64,000 bases of DNA, taken from Isosphaera pallida ATCC 43644. GTDB lineage: Bacteria > Planctomycetota > Planctomycetia > Isosphaerales > Isosphaeraceae. Within the stretch, counting starts at the first letter, position 1, and every line of letters starts with the position of its first letter. The stretch covers positions 2,632,450 through 2,696,449 of the forward strand of contig NC_014962.1 in NCBI RefSeq assembly GCF_000186345.1. The letters are read 5' to 3'. Positions 26,932 to 36,050 of this stretch are shown piece after piece. The translations under genes were made by a program, and so were the position numbers. The notes under the pieces are model-generated. The model was not told the origin of the DNA and searched no databases. It saw only the letters and a program-made list of their open reading frames with translations.

Positions 26932-28767
26932 TCAGTAGACGCCGTGAAGAGGCCCGCCGGGCGCGGCTAAGGCATCGACTCGACGTTCGATTTCAGGGTC
27001 GTCCTCTAAAGGAGGGGCGTGATGTGGCTTGATGCGAGCGTCGATCACAAGAGGTCCGTGACATCCCCAGTGCTTGCGTTCGGTGAAGGCGTTGACGCCG
27101 TCAATGTCGGATGCCGGGTTAGAGCGAGTGAAGACCACCCAGAGCCAGTTGCGTAGAGAGCGGGCGGTGAAGTCGGCGTCGTCCACCAACACCACCAGGG
27201 GAAAGCCCTGGGGGATGCGGGCGGTTTCGCAGAACCCGCGATGTTGACGCGGGCCGCTTTCTGAAGCGAAACGCGGAGCTTGGACCACCAAGACACCTGG
27301 TAGGGCGACCTTGGGATGATCGAAGCCGTCGGGCAGTTTGAGCGGGTCGGTGGCTTGGTCCCAAGCGGTCGCCAGGTCGCGGCGCTTGGAACCGACGGCG
27401 GCGATCACCACCTTGGAACCCTGATTGAAGCCGTCGCCGGAATAGTCGAGGGTGTCGATCGTCGTGCGGGTTTGGAAATGAAGGTCGTTGGACCAATCGA
27501 CCCGCTCGAGCCAGTGGCGCAGGAAGGCGGCAATGTCGTGGACATCAAGACTGGGGTCGTCCTCGTGGGCGACGATGAAGAGGTATTTGGCCAGCGACAT
27601 TTGCCCTTGGCCGAGGATGGCGTTGGCCTGAGTGAGCAGTTCCTGAGGGCGTCGCAGGGGGGCGTAGGGGACGTAACGTTCCGAGCCGATGGCCAACAGC
27701 AGGGGGTGGACCCCGGCGGCGTCCACGGCATGGACCCCTTTGACGCCGGGCAGAACGGTAGGGACCAACGGGCCGGTCAATTCGTGGATCAGTTGGCCAA
27801 AGGTGGTGTCCTCCTGAGGGGGCCGTCCCACAGTGGTGAAGGGCCAAACGGCGTCGCGGCGATGGTGGACCGCTTCCACCTTGAGGACGGGAAAATCGTG
27901 GACCAACGCATAATAGCCCAGGTGGTCGCCGAAGGGACCCTCCGGCTTGACGGTGTGAGGATCGACGGTGCCGGAAATGACGAAATCGGCCTCGATGGGA
28001 GCAAGCAGGCCGTTGGCGGCCGGGGCCATCTTGAGCCGTGCTCCTTGCAGAGCGCCGGCGAAACTGATTTCGGGCAGGCCCTCCGGCAACGGCATGACCG
28101 CCGCCAGGATCAGGGCGGGCGGTCCGCCGACGATCACGTTGACTTTGAGCGGTTCGCCCCGCCGGATCGCGGCGGCGTGGTGGACGCCGATGCCTCGATG
28201 CAGTTGATAATGTAAACCGACCTCGGCGTTAGGTTCGTAGGAATTACCGCCGAGTTGCACCCGATACATGCCTAGATTCGACTTGGCCGGACCGGGTCGG
28301 TCAGGGTCTTCAGAGTACACCAGGGGCAGGGTGACAAAAGGGCCACCGTCGCGCGGCCAGGAGATCAACCGGGGTAACTGATCGAGTCGCGTGCGATGTT
28401 CCAAAACCGGGCCGGTGCGGGTTCGACGGGGTAGAAGCGTCCAGGCGGTCTTCGGCAACCCGAGGAACCGCCAAGGCTTGCGCGCCAGACGCGCGGGGTC
28501 CACCTTGGCGTCCACCAACAACGAGATCGCCGCCAAACGGTCGCGGAACAGGTAACGTGCGCGGTCCAACGTGCCGAACAGGTTGGCGACCATCGGAAAC
28601 GGCGTGCCTTTGACTCGTTTGAACAGGAGGGCCGGACCACCCGCCTCATAGACGCGTCGTTGGATCGCGCCGGCCTCCAACACCGGATCCACCTCGTGGT
28701 CCAATTCCAACAGTTGACCACTTCTCTTCAAGTCAGCCAAAGCGGAGGCAAGGGTTTGATGTCCCAT
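26932..28767 (-). CDS. UbiD family decarboxylase
   Basis: The 611-residue protein belongs to the UbiD family of prenylated-FMN-dependent (de)carboxylases, which act on aromatic or unsaturated acids, including quinone precursors. The N-terminus reads LASALADLKRSGQLLELDHE. Typical family motifs follow: ALLFKRVKGTPFPMVANLFG, the central GMYRVQLGGNS, HYQLHRGIGVHHAAA, KVNVIVGGPPALILAA and PFGDHLGYYA. It is longer than E. coli UbiD (about 500 residues). A role in menaquinone synthesis is common for planctomycete members but cannot be shown here; no UbiX gene is in the window. The ATG at 28767 is clear. It is convergent with the transglutaminase gene and divergent from the small gene at 29166. Confidence 0.92.
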   Translation of the reverse strand: MGHQTLASALADLKRSGQLLELDHEVDPVLEAGAIQRRVYEAGGPALLFKRVKGTPFPMVANLFGTLDRARYLFRDRLAAISLLVDAKVDPARLARKPWRFLGLPKTAWTLLPRRTRTGPVLEHRTRLDQLPRLISWPRDGGPFVTLPLVYSEDPDRPGPAKSNLGMYRVQLGGNSYEPNAEVGLHYQLHRGIGVHHAAAIRRGEPLKVNVIVGGPPALILAAVMPLPEGLPEISFAGALQGARLKMAPAANGLLAPIEADFVISGTVDPHTVKPEGPFGDHLGYYALVHDFPVLKVEAVHHRRDAVWPFTTVGRPPQEDTTFGQLIHELTGPLVPTVLPGVKGVHAVDAAGVHPLLLAIGSERYVPYAPLRRPQELLTQANAILGQGQMSLAKYLFIVAHEDDPSLDVHDIAAFLRHWLERVDWSNDLHFQTRTTIDTLDYSGDGFNQGSKVVIAAVGSKRRDLATAWDQATDPLKLPDGFDHPKVALPGVLVVQAPRFASESGPRQHRGFCETARIPQGFPLVVLVDDADFTARSLRNWLWVVFTRSNPASDIDGVNAFTERKHWGCHGPLVIDARIKPHHAPPLEDDPEIERRVDALAAPGGPLHGVY

Positions 28768-29165
28768 GGGCGATTGGTGTCACTGGAGCTAAACGACAAT
28801 GATCGGTTAGGTGCTTCGAGGCCACGTCGGGTTGGGCGGACATCGAACGAGATCGGCTGGCGGTCGGTGGTGTGGCGGGCCACAACTCGGCCCCAAGGAG
28901 CAAGAGGTTCTACCGAGGCGTGCGTTTCCCCCTGACGCTTCCTATTATCCTAGACGCCCGAGGAGAGGGCTCTGGCTCGAAGAACCCTATGTCGCGGCGA
29001 TCCGTCGTCTTGGGGTGCCACTCGACCTTAGGGTATGATGACGCACCAACCCGTCGCCTGGGGAGTGGCGGCCCCGTGTCCGCCTCCAACGCCACACGTG
29101 GCGCGGTCAACCAGATCAAACCCACGACACGGCTGGAACTTCAAAACGGGAAAGGATCGGCGAAC
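28768..29165. other. Divergent regulatory gap
   Basis: About 400 bases lie between the UbiD gene and the small plus-strand gene. A candidate plus-strand promoter is listed separately. No gene is supported: open frames here run into the downstream gene but lack a start with a ribosome site. Confidence 0.4.
29010..29039 (+). promoter_or_regulatory. Possible promoter of the small gene at 29166
   Basis: TATGAT at 29034-29039 matches five of six -10 bases. TTGGGG at 29010-29015 is a partial -35 with an 18-base spacer. It would give a leader of about 120 bases before the GTG at 29166. The evidence is consensus only. Confidence 0.33.
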
Positions 29166-29636
29166 GTGTTCAACACCTTCGAAGACATGGGAATGCAGTT
29201 CCTTTATCCGATCAACTGGCAACTTGACGCCGATACCGACGGACGACGCACCGTGGTCGAACTTCGCGCCCCCGGCGACACCTTCGTCTTCTTCCTCACC
29301 TTCGATGAAAACCGCCCAATGCCCGACCACCAGATCGAGGAGGCACTCGAAGCAGTTCAATCGAGTCACCCCCACCTTTACGTCTATCCGCGCACCCAGG
29401 TCATCGACGGCTTTCCCTCAGTCGGCTACGACGTGGAACTCTTCAGTCTCGACCTGTTGGTCAATGTGCGAATCCGAAGTTACCAGACGCCCCGGCGCAC
29501 CGTCACCATCTTCGCCCAGTGGGAGGATGACGACGACGATCTCAACGAGAAGCTGGTCAAGGCGGTACTCTCCACCCTCAACGAATGCGATGATCTTGAC
29601 GCGGACGACAATGAACCAATCCACAACTCCCCTTGA
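29166..29636 (+). CDS. Small acidic protein of unknown function
   Basis: The 156-residue protein begins at a GTG preceded by AAAGGA at 9 bases, which decides the start. The sequence is an alternating beta/alpha pattern (GMQFLYPINWQLDADTDG, TVVELRAPGDTFVFFLTFDE, DVELFSLDLLVNVRIRSY) and ends in an acidic tail (DDLDADDNEPIHNSP). It has no signal peptide or membrane segment. It recalls small proteins that predict a fold like PsbP/Mog1 lipid- or stress-linked domains, but this is only a shape impression. A hairpin terminator follows 26 bases after the stop. Confidence 0.72.
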   Translation: MFNTFEDMGMQFLYPINWQLDADTDGRRTVVELRAPGDTFVFFLTFDENRPMPDHQIEEALEAVQSSHPHLYVYPRTQVIDGFPSVGYDVELFSLDLLVNVRIRSYQTPRRTVTIFAQWEDDDDDLNEKLVKAVLSTLNECDDLDADDNEPIHNSP

Positions 29637-29661
29637 TCAGCCCCAAGCAAGCAACCCGAAC

Positions 29662-29687
29662 ACCGCATGGGACTGCCCCCATGCGGT
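29662..29687 (+). terminator. Hairpin terminator
   Basis: A perfect 10-bp stem, ACCGCATGGG (29662-29671) with CCCATGCGGT (29678-29687), encloses a 6-base loop, 26 bases after the stop at 29636. No strong T-run follows. It also lies near the 3' end of convergent smpB (stop at 29846) and could serve both directions. Confidence 0.6.
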
Positions 29688-29845
29688 TAGGAATTCAAGA
29701 CGACGCCCTCATGAGCGTCCCCTCAAACGACATGATCCCAAGCCAGACGACCCTCCCCACCTGGTACTCAAAGGGGCAGCCCACATAAATCGTGTTGTTA
29801 CATTCATAAAAAACAACAAAAGATGATGATTTCTCAGGAAGCTTT

Positions 29846-30382
29846 TTATCCTCGTCTCAAGGCGCGGTCGATGTCCCGTTTGGCATCCTGCTCTTTGAGG
29901 GCTTGTCGTTTGTCGTAGAGTTTGCGGCCGCGTGCCACCGCGATTTCGACCTTGGCGATGCCGTTTTTGAAATAGATCGACAGGGGAACGATGGTCAAGC
30001 CGCGTTCGGCGGTCTTACTGGCCAGCCGGTTGATTTCGCGGCGATGCAGCAGGAGTTTGCGGGACCGTTTGGGTTTATGATTCATCCGGTTGGCTTGAAG
30101 GTATTCGGGAATATCCGCGCCGTGGAGCCAAAGTTCCTCGCGATCGAGCATAGCGTAGGAATCCTCCAGGTTGGCCTTGCCGTTGCGGAGGCTTTTGACC
30201 TCGGTGCCGGTAAGGACCAGACCGGCCTCGATTTTTTCCAGCAGGTCGTATTCAAATCGGGCCCGCCGGTTACGTGCTACGACCTTGATCCCGGCGGCTT
30301 CATCGGCTTTGCCCTTGCCTTTGTTCTTGGAGCTGGCGGGGGAGGAAGCTGGCGCGGTCGGTTTGGGTTTGGCTTTGGACAT
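29846..30382 (-). CDS. smpB: SsrA-binding protein SmpB
   Basis: SmpB binds tmRNA and brings it to stalled ribosomes for trans-translation. The 178-residue protein starts MSKAKPK and carries a Lys/Ala/Ser-rich N-terminal tail of about 35 residues not seen in short SmpB forms. The oligonucleotide-binding barrel follows (VVARNRRARFEYDLLEKIEAG, LTGTEVKSLRNGKANLEDSY). The basic C-terminal tail is GRKLYDKRQALKEQDAKRDI. The usual length is about 160, so only the N-tail is extra. The start at 30382 is set by the domain boundary; an upstream extension encodes repeat-derived residues. No tmRNA gene was recognised in this window. Confidence 0.95.
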   Translation of the reverse strand: MSKAKPKPTAPASSPASSKNKGKGKADEAAGIKVVARNRRARFEYDLLEKIEAGLVLTGTEVKSLRNGKANLEDSYAMLDREELWLHGADIPEYLQANRMNHKPKRSRKLLLHRREINRLASKTAERGLTIVPLSIYFKNGIAKVEIAVARGRKLYDKRQALKEQDAKRDIDRALRRG

Positions 30383-30478
30383 AGCGCACCAACCCTTGCG
30401 TGTTGGGAGGGATAGACAAACGGAACGCCGGGCGAACCGAATCAAACCGAATTGGCTTGGCTCGGACGTGTGAAACGG

Positions 30479-30508
30479 AATCCGATCCAATCCGATCCAA
30501 TCCGATCT
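30479..30508 (-). repeat. Tandem 10-base repeat upstream of smpB
   Basis: Three consecutive 10-base units of AATCCGATCC type (the third ends in T), continuing into degenerate GATCTGA copies up to about 30519. It lies about 100 bases upstream of the smpB start, within the likely leader or promoter. It shares the GATCC core with the repeat before aroB, which suggests recurrent slippage and not a mobile element. Confidence 0.7.
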
Positions 30509-30598
30509 GATCTGACCCCATCCGACCGGCTTTGATCCCATTCGATTAATCCCGTTCCATCGGGTGAAGTCGATCCGTTTTCGGAGGTAGGGGTGAAC

Positions 30599-33484
30599 TC
30601 AGGGGTCTGGAGGGGATGATGACGTCTCGACATCCGCTTGGGTGGAGTTGCCGCCGTCGCTGCGGGTTGCGGTTTTGGGCTTGGCCTTCGAACCGGTTCG
30701 GGAGCGTGGGGGTTGGGGTCCCACCACCGAGGAGTCGGCGGGCTGTTGCGGCGCGACGGCGGTTGGCGGTCCCTTGGGGGGGGCGGACGCTGCGAAGTTG
30801 GTCGAAGGTTGGAGCGTTGCCGTGTCGGTCAGGTTCGTCGCCATGTCGAGGTTCCATCCCAGACGCTCCAGGGTTCGCTTGAGGTCAGCGAGGCGTTCGG
30901 GGTGAACCAGGGCGGCGGTCGGGCCGAGTCGTTGATCCAGCGCGGCGCGTGTATCGGGGTGTTGGATCAAGCCGTCGAGCCAGATGGGGTCCGGCGCGGT
31001 TAAAACGATGCGTGAGGCGGCGTTGAAAGCGGGTCTGGGTCTGGCCGGAGCGGATTTGGAAAAGCCTTTCGTCTCTCCGGTTTCGTTGGGGCTGCGTTGT
31101 TGGTGGGGGTCATCTTGGATGCTGCCGGCCTCGGCTTCGGAGTCGGCGACGCGCGGCGTCACGCCGACCCAAAGCAGACGCAAAGCGGGCGGGATGGGGT
31201 GTCCGCAACGTTCGCGGAACCAGCGGTCGAGCTTGGCGAGTTCCCAACCCCTGCGTTGTCCTTGGGCGAGACTGGCGGGCGTGACGCGATAGGTGCGTTC
31301 TCCTTCGGAGGTGACCCCCTCGAATCGAGCGAAGCCGCTTAGTTCGATCTCGGCCAGCAGGTCGGAGGTGCGGGGATCCAGCGTAATCTCAATCCCTCCT
31401 TCGTCCACTCGGGCACAGACCCCACGGGGCAGGCGGTAGTCGCGTGATCCGTTGAGACGAAAGAGCGCCAAGGGAACCCGTCGCGGATCGGGAACCAACA
31501 GGATGCGGGAAGTCAATCGGCGAGGGCGTCCGGGGTGGTCGCTGTGGGCCGGGTCGGATTCGTTGGGGGCGTTATCATCGACCGGCTCCTCGCGGCCCTC
31601 CGCTTGGCTGTTGCCACGGGCATCCAGGGGCGTTGAGGGAGCGGCTTCCTCGACAGGCCAACGCTTGAGGGCCTCTTCAAGGTCCTCGGGGGTAGCAAAC
31701 TCCAAGAGGGTGGCCGCGGTGTGGAGGGTGATTCGTTCGCGGCGAGCGGACCAGCCGCGTAAGGTTCGTTCCAAAGCCGGCGCAAGGGGCCGGGGCGAGT
31801 GCCTACGCAGACGTTCGAGGATCGCGTCCACGCTCAGACCGCCGTGAAGCCCCAACGTCAGCGAGTCCTCGGTCACCTTGAGTTCCGCTGCCCCGCCCAG
31901 CTTGGTCCAACGTCCAAACAAGGTCAGCTTGCCAATCGCGCCGGGGTTGAGTCCCTGGCGATAGGCGATCATTTCAAAGTTCGGTTGAATATTGAGAAAG
32001 TGATCATAGGGTGGTGGCGGCGGTGGCGGCGGTCCAAGCCTCAGGAGGTAGCGTCCCAAGGCGGTGAGGCGGACCAAGGTCCGGCCGGTTTGGGCTTCGC
32101 GGGCGACGGCCACCAGGCGAAGTTGGTAAGCCGGACCCAGCAACATGGCGGTCAGATCAGCGCGGATCGTCTCGAAACCACTTCCCACGGTTGAGACGCT
32201 GGTGAAGGCGAATTCGGCCGGGGGGTTGGTCCGCGTGCCGGCGGTTGGGCGGCTGGGAGGGGACGGCATAGTCGGGGGCGGTTCGGCAAAGGCCAAGCGG
32301 GCGGCTTCGGGGCACATGCGTTCCAAGGCGTTGGCCAAGTCCTCAACCGCCGTCCAGTGTTCGGGATCGGGATTGGCGGGGTCGTCGGCGTTGGGGAGGG
32401 TGGCGAGCCGGGCCAGCACGGGTAAACGCAGGTGAGGCAGCAGCAAACGCGCAGCGCGTCCAGGTTCCTGAGCGCCAAGGCGTTCATGGTGGCGTTCAAG
32501 TCTGAGCCAGGCGGCGGCGAGCATCTGGGGCAGGTGGAAGGCGTTTTCGTCCCAGAATTCGGCGGGGGCGGCCACGACGCGACCCACCTCGGGTTCCTCC
32601 ACGAGCAGGCCGACTTCAAGAGCCAGTTGAATCCAAAAGAGAACCTGATCGGGAATCGGTTCCAAAGCGTCGGCGGGAGGACCCGCGAGGGCCGGATCGT
32701 CTTCGAGACGGTCGCGGTCCCGTTTGTAGAACGCGCCGTTTTGAGCGATCCGCAACGGCTGCGTCGCCACCCGTTGCCAAAGGGCCGCGACCCGTAGCGG
32801 CAGTTCCAGGCCATCGGCCAACCGAATCGCCTCGGCGCGACGCGATGCGGAGGCAGGGGCAGGCGCAGGGAGGGGATCGTGAGGATCGAGCCGTCCCTCG
32901 GTGAAGACGCGGGGCGCGGGTCTCAATTCGATCCAGGCGGCGGGAGTGCGGGCCACGACCGCGTCCAAATCCTCCAGCAGCACCGAGCCGCGCGGTTCGG
33001 TGCCGCTGCCGGCTTCACGACGAGCGACCGCCAAGGCCAGAAGACCGCGCTGAACCAGTTCCAAAATCGTTTCGGTGGGGCGAACGATCCCGCTCGATTT
33101 GAGGGTCACGGCCAAGGCGTCGAACCGTACCACTCGGGCCTCGCGCACGGCGAGAAGCCCCAACGCGCAGCGGGCTTGGCGGCTCAGGGGAGCCACCGCG
33201 CGAGCGAAACCAGACGGGTCGCGGAGCTGCTCCTCCAGGTCACGGCAAAGCGCGGCGGGTTGGTTGGAGCGGATCGCGCTGACGTCCAAACGCTCCAGAA
33301 TGACACGCAGCAGGTTCCCCGAATAGCCGCGAAGCACCCGCCGAAAGCCCTCGTCAGCCGTCTCGACGATTCGCTCCCCCTGCCCCGGGACGTGGACCGA
33401 GGCGTCGGGGATCCCGTTGGTGTCCGTAGGCGAACGGCCGGAAACCACGGCGAAGTCGTCGGCGTCAGCGGGTGGGATGGTCAT
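30599..33484 (-). CDS. Helicase-associated protein resembling XPB/Ssl2 N-terminal domain family
   Basis: The 961-residue protein has no Walker motifs. It has long winged-helix-like stretches (GFRRVLRGYSGNLLRVILER, LSRQARCALGLLAVREARVV) and, toward the C-terminus, segments reminiscent of the helicase XPB/Ssl2 N-terminal domain seen next to XPB-type helicases (ILLVPDPRRVPLALFRLNG, FDAALIQHPD-like LDGLIQHPDTRAALDQRLG). That match is from memory of family style. It lies 169 bases downstream of the 76-residue gene and follows the XPB helicase gene on the same strand, so a helicase complex or DNA-repair partner is the leading idea. The ATG at 33484 is used; the frame extends a further 27 codons without support. 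The C-terminus is low complexity. Confidence 0.7.
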   Translation of the reverse strand: MTIPPADADDFAVVSGRSPTDTNGIPDASVHVPGQGERIVETADEGFRRVLRGYSGNLLRVILERLDVSAIRSNQPAALCRDLEEQLRDPSGFARAVAPLSRQARCALGLLAVREARVVRFDALAVTLKSSGIVRPTETILELVQRGLLALAVARREAGSGTEPRGSVLLEDLDAVVARTPAAWIELRPAPRVFTEGRLDPHDPLPAPAPASASRRAEAIRLADGLELPLRVAALWQRVATQPLRIAQNGAFYKRDRDRLEDDPALAGPPADALEPIPDQVLFWIQLALEVGLLVEEPEVGRVVAAPAEFWDENAFHLPQMLAAAWLRLERHHERLGAQEPGRAARLLLPHLRLPVLARLATLPNADDPANPDPEHWTAVEDLANALERMCPEAARLAFAEPPPTMPSPPSRPTAGTRTNPPAEFAFTSVSTVGSGFETIRADLTAMLLGPAYQLRLVAVAREAQTGRTLVRLTALGRYLLRLGPPPPPPPPYDHFLNIQPNFEMIAYRQGLNPGAIGKLTLFGRWTKLGGAAELKVTEDSLTLGLHGGLSVDAILERLRRHSPRPLAPALERTLRGWSARRERITLHTAATLLEFATPEDLEEALKRWPVEEAAPSTPLDARGNSQAEGREEPVDDNAPNESDPAHSDHPGRPRRLTSRILLVPDPRRVPLALFRLNGSRDYRLPRGVCARVDEGGIEITLDPRTSDLLAEIELSGFARFEGVTSEGERTYRVTPASLAQGQRRGWELAKLDRWFRERCGHPIPPALRLLWVGVTPRVADSEAEAGSIQDDPHQQRSPNETGETKGFSKSAPARPRPAFNAASRIVLTAPDPIWLDGLIQHPDTRAALDQRLGPTAALVHPERLADLKRTLERLGWNLDMATNLTDTATLQPSTNFAASAPPKGPPTAVAPQQPADSSVVGPQPPRSRTGSKAKPKTATRSDGGNSTQADVETSSSPPDP

Positions 33485-33653
33485 GGGCAACAGGAGCTCG
33501 CGGACTGGGGGGCGACGGCGTGAGAACACACAAGGGCGATCGGGACAGTGGCCAAACTCCAACATTCCGTTGGATTCGCTTGTGTTCAGGTCGATTCAAT
33601 GCGATCCGAACGACCCGACGCGGGTGAATCGAAATCGAATAATGCAAGCGCGC

Positions 33654-33884
33654 TCAACGCGCCACGCGGGCGGCGTGACCCAGCCGCCGCAACTCCTCCA
33701 GCACGGCGGTTTCCTCGTCGGGGTGAACCAGGAGGACACGGTCGGACAAACGACCGGCCACCAGCCGCGCCAAGGGGCGATGGGCCAGCAGTTCCTCGGT
33801 TAGGTGAGGATCGATGGTTTCCACCAGAGTGACCTGGCGGTGCAGCTTGACCGGGATGCGGCTCTTGCGGGGTTCCTCGGCCAT
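33654..33884 (-). CDS. Small conserved-looking protein between helicase genes
   Basis: A 76-residue soluble protein (MAEEPRKSRIPVKLHRQVT to GHAARVAR). It contains LTEELLAHRPLARLVAGRL and LLVHPDEETAVLEELRRLG, alternating helix and strand. No domain is recognised. It starts at an ATG 43 bases after the XPB gene's stop, in the same direction, and precedes the helicase-associated gene. Its placement and clean amino-acid composition argue that it is real and co-transcribed. Confidence 0.65.
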   Translation of the reverse strand: MAEEPRKSRIPVKLHRQVTLVETIDPHLTEELLAHRPLARLVAGRLSDRVLLVHPDEETAVLEELRRLGHAARVAR

Positions 33885-33926
33885 GAGTCAGGGGGTCCTC
33901 GAAAGGTGAAGAATGGTGAGGATCGA

Positions 33927-35633
33927 TCAGACACGCGCGAAGGTTTCGACCTCCGAGCCATCGAGGATTTCGTAGCTGTAGCCCTGTTCGGTCAGAAACA
34001 ACTGGCGGTGGTGGGCAAAGTCGAGCTCGCGGGTGTCGCGGGTCACTAGCGAGAAGAAGTGGGCCGAGTCGGTGTTCATTTTGGGGCGAAGGATGCGTCC
34101 CAATCGCTGCGCCTCTTCTTGACGGCTGCCAAAGGTGCCGGACACCTGAATCATGACGTTGGCGTCGGGCAGGTCGATGGCGAAGTTGCCCACCTTGCTC
34201 AGCACCAGCCGCTTGAGTTCGCCGTTGCGGAGACGTTGATAAAGTCGTTCCCGCTCGGCGTTGGAGGTCTGACCAGTGATGAGCGGCAGACCGAACCGTT
34301 GAGCAATCCGCCGTAGTTGCTTAAGATATTGACCGATGATAAGGACTCGATCATCCGGTTCGTTGAAGTGTTCAAGCAACTGGGCAACGATTTCCTCTTT
34401 GGCGGGGTTTTCGCTGGCGATGCGGAACTTGTCCCGTAGTTCGGCCAGGGCGTACTCCATTTTCTGATCGTCGGGCAGACTGAGGCGGATTTCGTGGCAA
34501 CGAGCCTGGGCGATCCAGCCCTTCTGCTCCAGCACGCGCCAGGGAACGTCGAACTTTTTGGGACCGATCAACGAGAACACATCCTCCTCGCGCCCATCCT
34601 CGCGGACTAGGGTGGCGGTGAGTCCCAGCCTTCGACGAGCCTGAATATCGGCGGTGATACGGAAAACGGGGGCCGGTAGAAGGTGAACCTCGTCGTAGAT
34701 AATCAAACCCCAGTCCATCGACTGGAAAAGATGAAAGTGCGGGAAATCCTCGCCGCGCTTCGGGCGGTAGGTGACGATCTGGTAAGTGGCCAGGGTGACT
34801 GGCTTGATGCTTTTTTCTTTGGCTTCGCCGGTGTAGAGACCCAGCAGCGACTCGTCCAGGTCGGTCTTGTCTAGCAACTCGCGCCGCCACTGTTCCACTG
34901 AGGTGGTGGACGTGGTCAGAATCAAGGTGTGTTTTTGAACGGCGGCCATCGCAGCTAAACCGACAATCGTTTTGCCTGCGCCACAGGGCAGCACGACGAC
35001 TCCCGAGCCGCCCCGAACATCCCCCCCGGCGTGATAGGCTTCGACCGCCATCCGCTGGTAATCGCGGACCCGGAAGGCGTGCCCCGAAACCGTCAGCGAC
35101 CGGAGGTTGATTGGCAGGTCGGCTCCTTCGACATATCCGGCCAGATCCTCGGCGGGATAGCCCGCAGCGATCAACCCCTGTTTGATGACCCCCCGGTGCG
35201 CATCGTCAATGTGGAAGGTGGTGGGACCCAGACGCTCCCCTAGAAATTCCTTGACCCCCTTGCGGCGGGCCATCTCCTCAAACAGCGCGGGATCGTCGGT
35301 GGTCAAACGCAACTCCCCGTCCACCCGCGTCAGTTTGATCCGCCCATAACGCGAGACCGTCTCCCGCAAGTCCGGCCCAAGATTCATCGGCAGCGGGAAC
35401 TTGCTGTAGGTCTCCAGCGCCTTGAGCATCTCGTCGGCCGTCATGCCGGCGGCTGCGGCATTCCAGAGCGAGAGTGGAGAGAGTCTGTAAGTGTGAATGT
35501 GTTCGGGCGACTTCTCAAGTTCCGCGAAGGTCGCCAGGGCGTCGCGTGCTTCGGCGTAGAGGGGGTTGTCCACTTCCAGGAGGACGGTTTTGTCCCCCTG
35601 AACGATCAACGGGTTGGTGGGCTGATACTGCAT
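33927..35633 (-). CDS. XPB-type DEAD/DEAH box helicase
   Basis: The 568-residue superfamily 2 helicase is of the bacterial XPB type. The N-terminal third is the XPB-like domain (NPLIVQGDKTVLLEVDNP, YRLSPLSLWNAAAAGM). The core has Walker A in LPCGAGKTIVGLAAMAA, DEVH in IIYDEVHLLPAPVFR, the LTATLVREDGREEDVFSLIG segment with the RED motif characteristic of XPB, and motif VI in GRQEEAQRLGRILRP. It is likely a DNA repair or remodelling helicase. The ATG at 35633 gives MQYQPTN; an upstream in-frame start adds 14 residues without support. It heads a three-gene run with a 76-residue protein and a 961-residue helicase-associated protein. Confidence 0.93.
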   Translation of the reverse strand: MQYQPTNPLIVQGDKTVLLEVDNPLYAEARDALATFAELEKSPEHIHTYRLSPLSLWNAAAAGMTADEMLKALETYSKFPLPMNLGPDLRETVSRYGRIKLTRVDGELRLTTDDPALFEEMARRKGVKEFLGERLGPTTFHIDDAHRGVIKQGLIAAGYPAEDLAGYVEGADLPINLRSLTVSGHAFRVRDYQRMAVEAYHAGGDVRGGSGVVVLPCGAGKTIVGLAAMAAVQKHTLILTTSTTSVEQWRRELLDKTDLDESLLGLYTGEAKEKSIKPVTLATYQIVTYRPKRGEDFPHFHLFQSMDWGLIIYDEVHLLPAPVFRITADIQARRRLGLTATLVREDGREEDVFSLIGPKKFDVPWRVLEQKGWIAQARCHEIRLSLPDDQKMEYALAELRDKFRIASENPAKEEIVAQLLEHFNEPDDRVLIIGQYLKQLRRIAQRFGLPLITGQTSNAERERLYQRLRNGELKRLVLSKVGNFAIDLPDANVMIQVSGTFGSRQEEAQRLGRILRPKMNTDSAHFFSLVTRDTRELDFAHHRQLFLTEQGYSYEILDGSEVETFARV

Positions 35634-36050
35634 ACGCGAGGAACCTTCCCTGCCGATCTCGACGCGACGAACCATCCACGGGGAGGCGGGGCGGGCAACT
35701 CGAACCTCGCTCAGCCTCGCCCCAATCGATCCCGGCGATTCCGGACTTTAAACGCGGACCGGGACGAAACCTCGCCCGCCGGGTCAAGACACCATTGTAG
35801 ATGCGGCCGGCTAGAGTCGCAACGCCGAGACCGATTCGTGAGGAGCGCTGTCCACACGCCTGGACCTAGTAACAGCCTCTTCAAGAGTTGTTCGCCAGGT
35901 TGGAAACAACCGCGTCGGTGGGTGGGTTGGCAAGGAGGGAGGCAGGCAGGACAAGGGCCTTGGGAAAACGTGGCGCTTGAGTCTCGTAAACTGAACGCCT
36001 GAACAGAAAGCGAGAACCGTGTGATTTCGTCGGGCTCAGGCAACGCGAGT
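35634..36050. other. Gap between the XPB helicase and the CRISPR effector operon
   Basis: About 417 bases. I searched it for a repeat-spacer pattern because it borders the 3' end of the cas operon and found none. No gene is supported. The base composition becomes visibly AT-richer towards 36050, matching the adjoining cas gene. Confidence 0.5.

Noticed and set aside
35634-36050. Possible CRISPR array at the 3' end of the cas operon
   Set aside because: No repeated unit of 25-40 bases was found by reading this gap, nor in 43182-43702.
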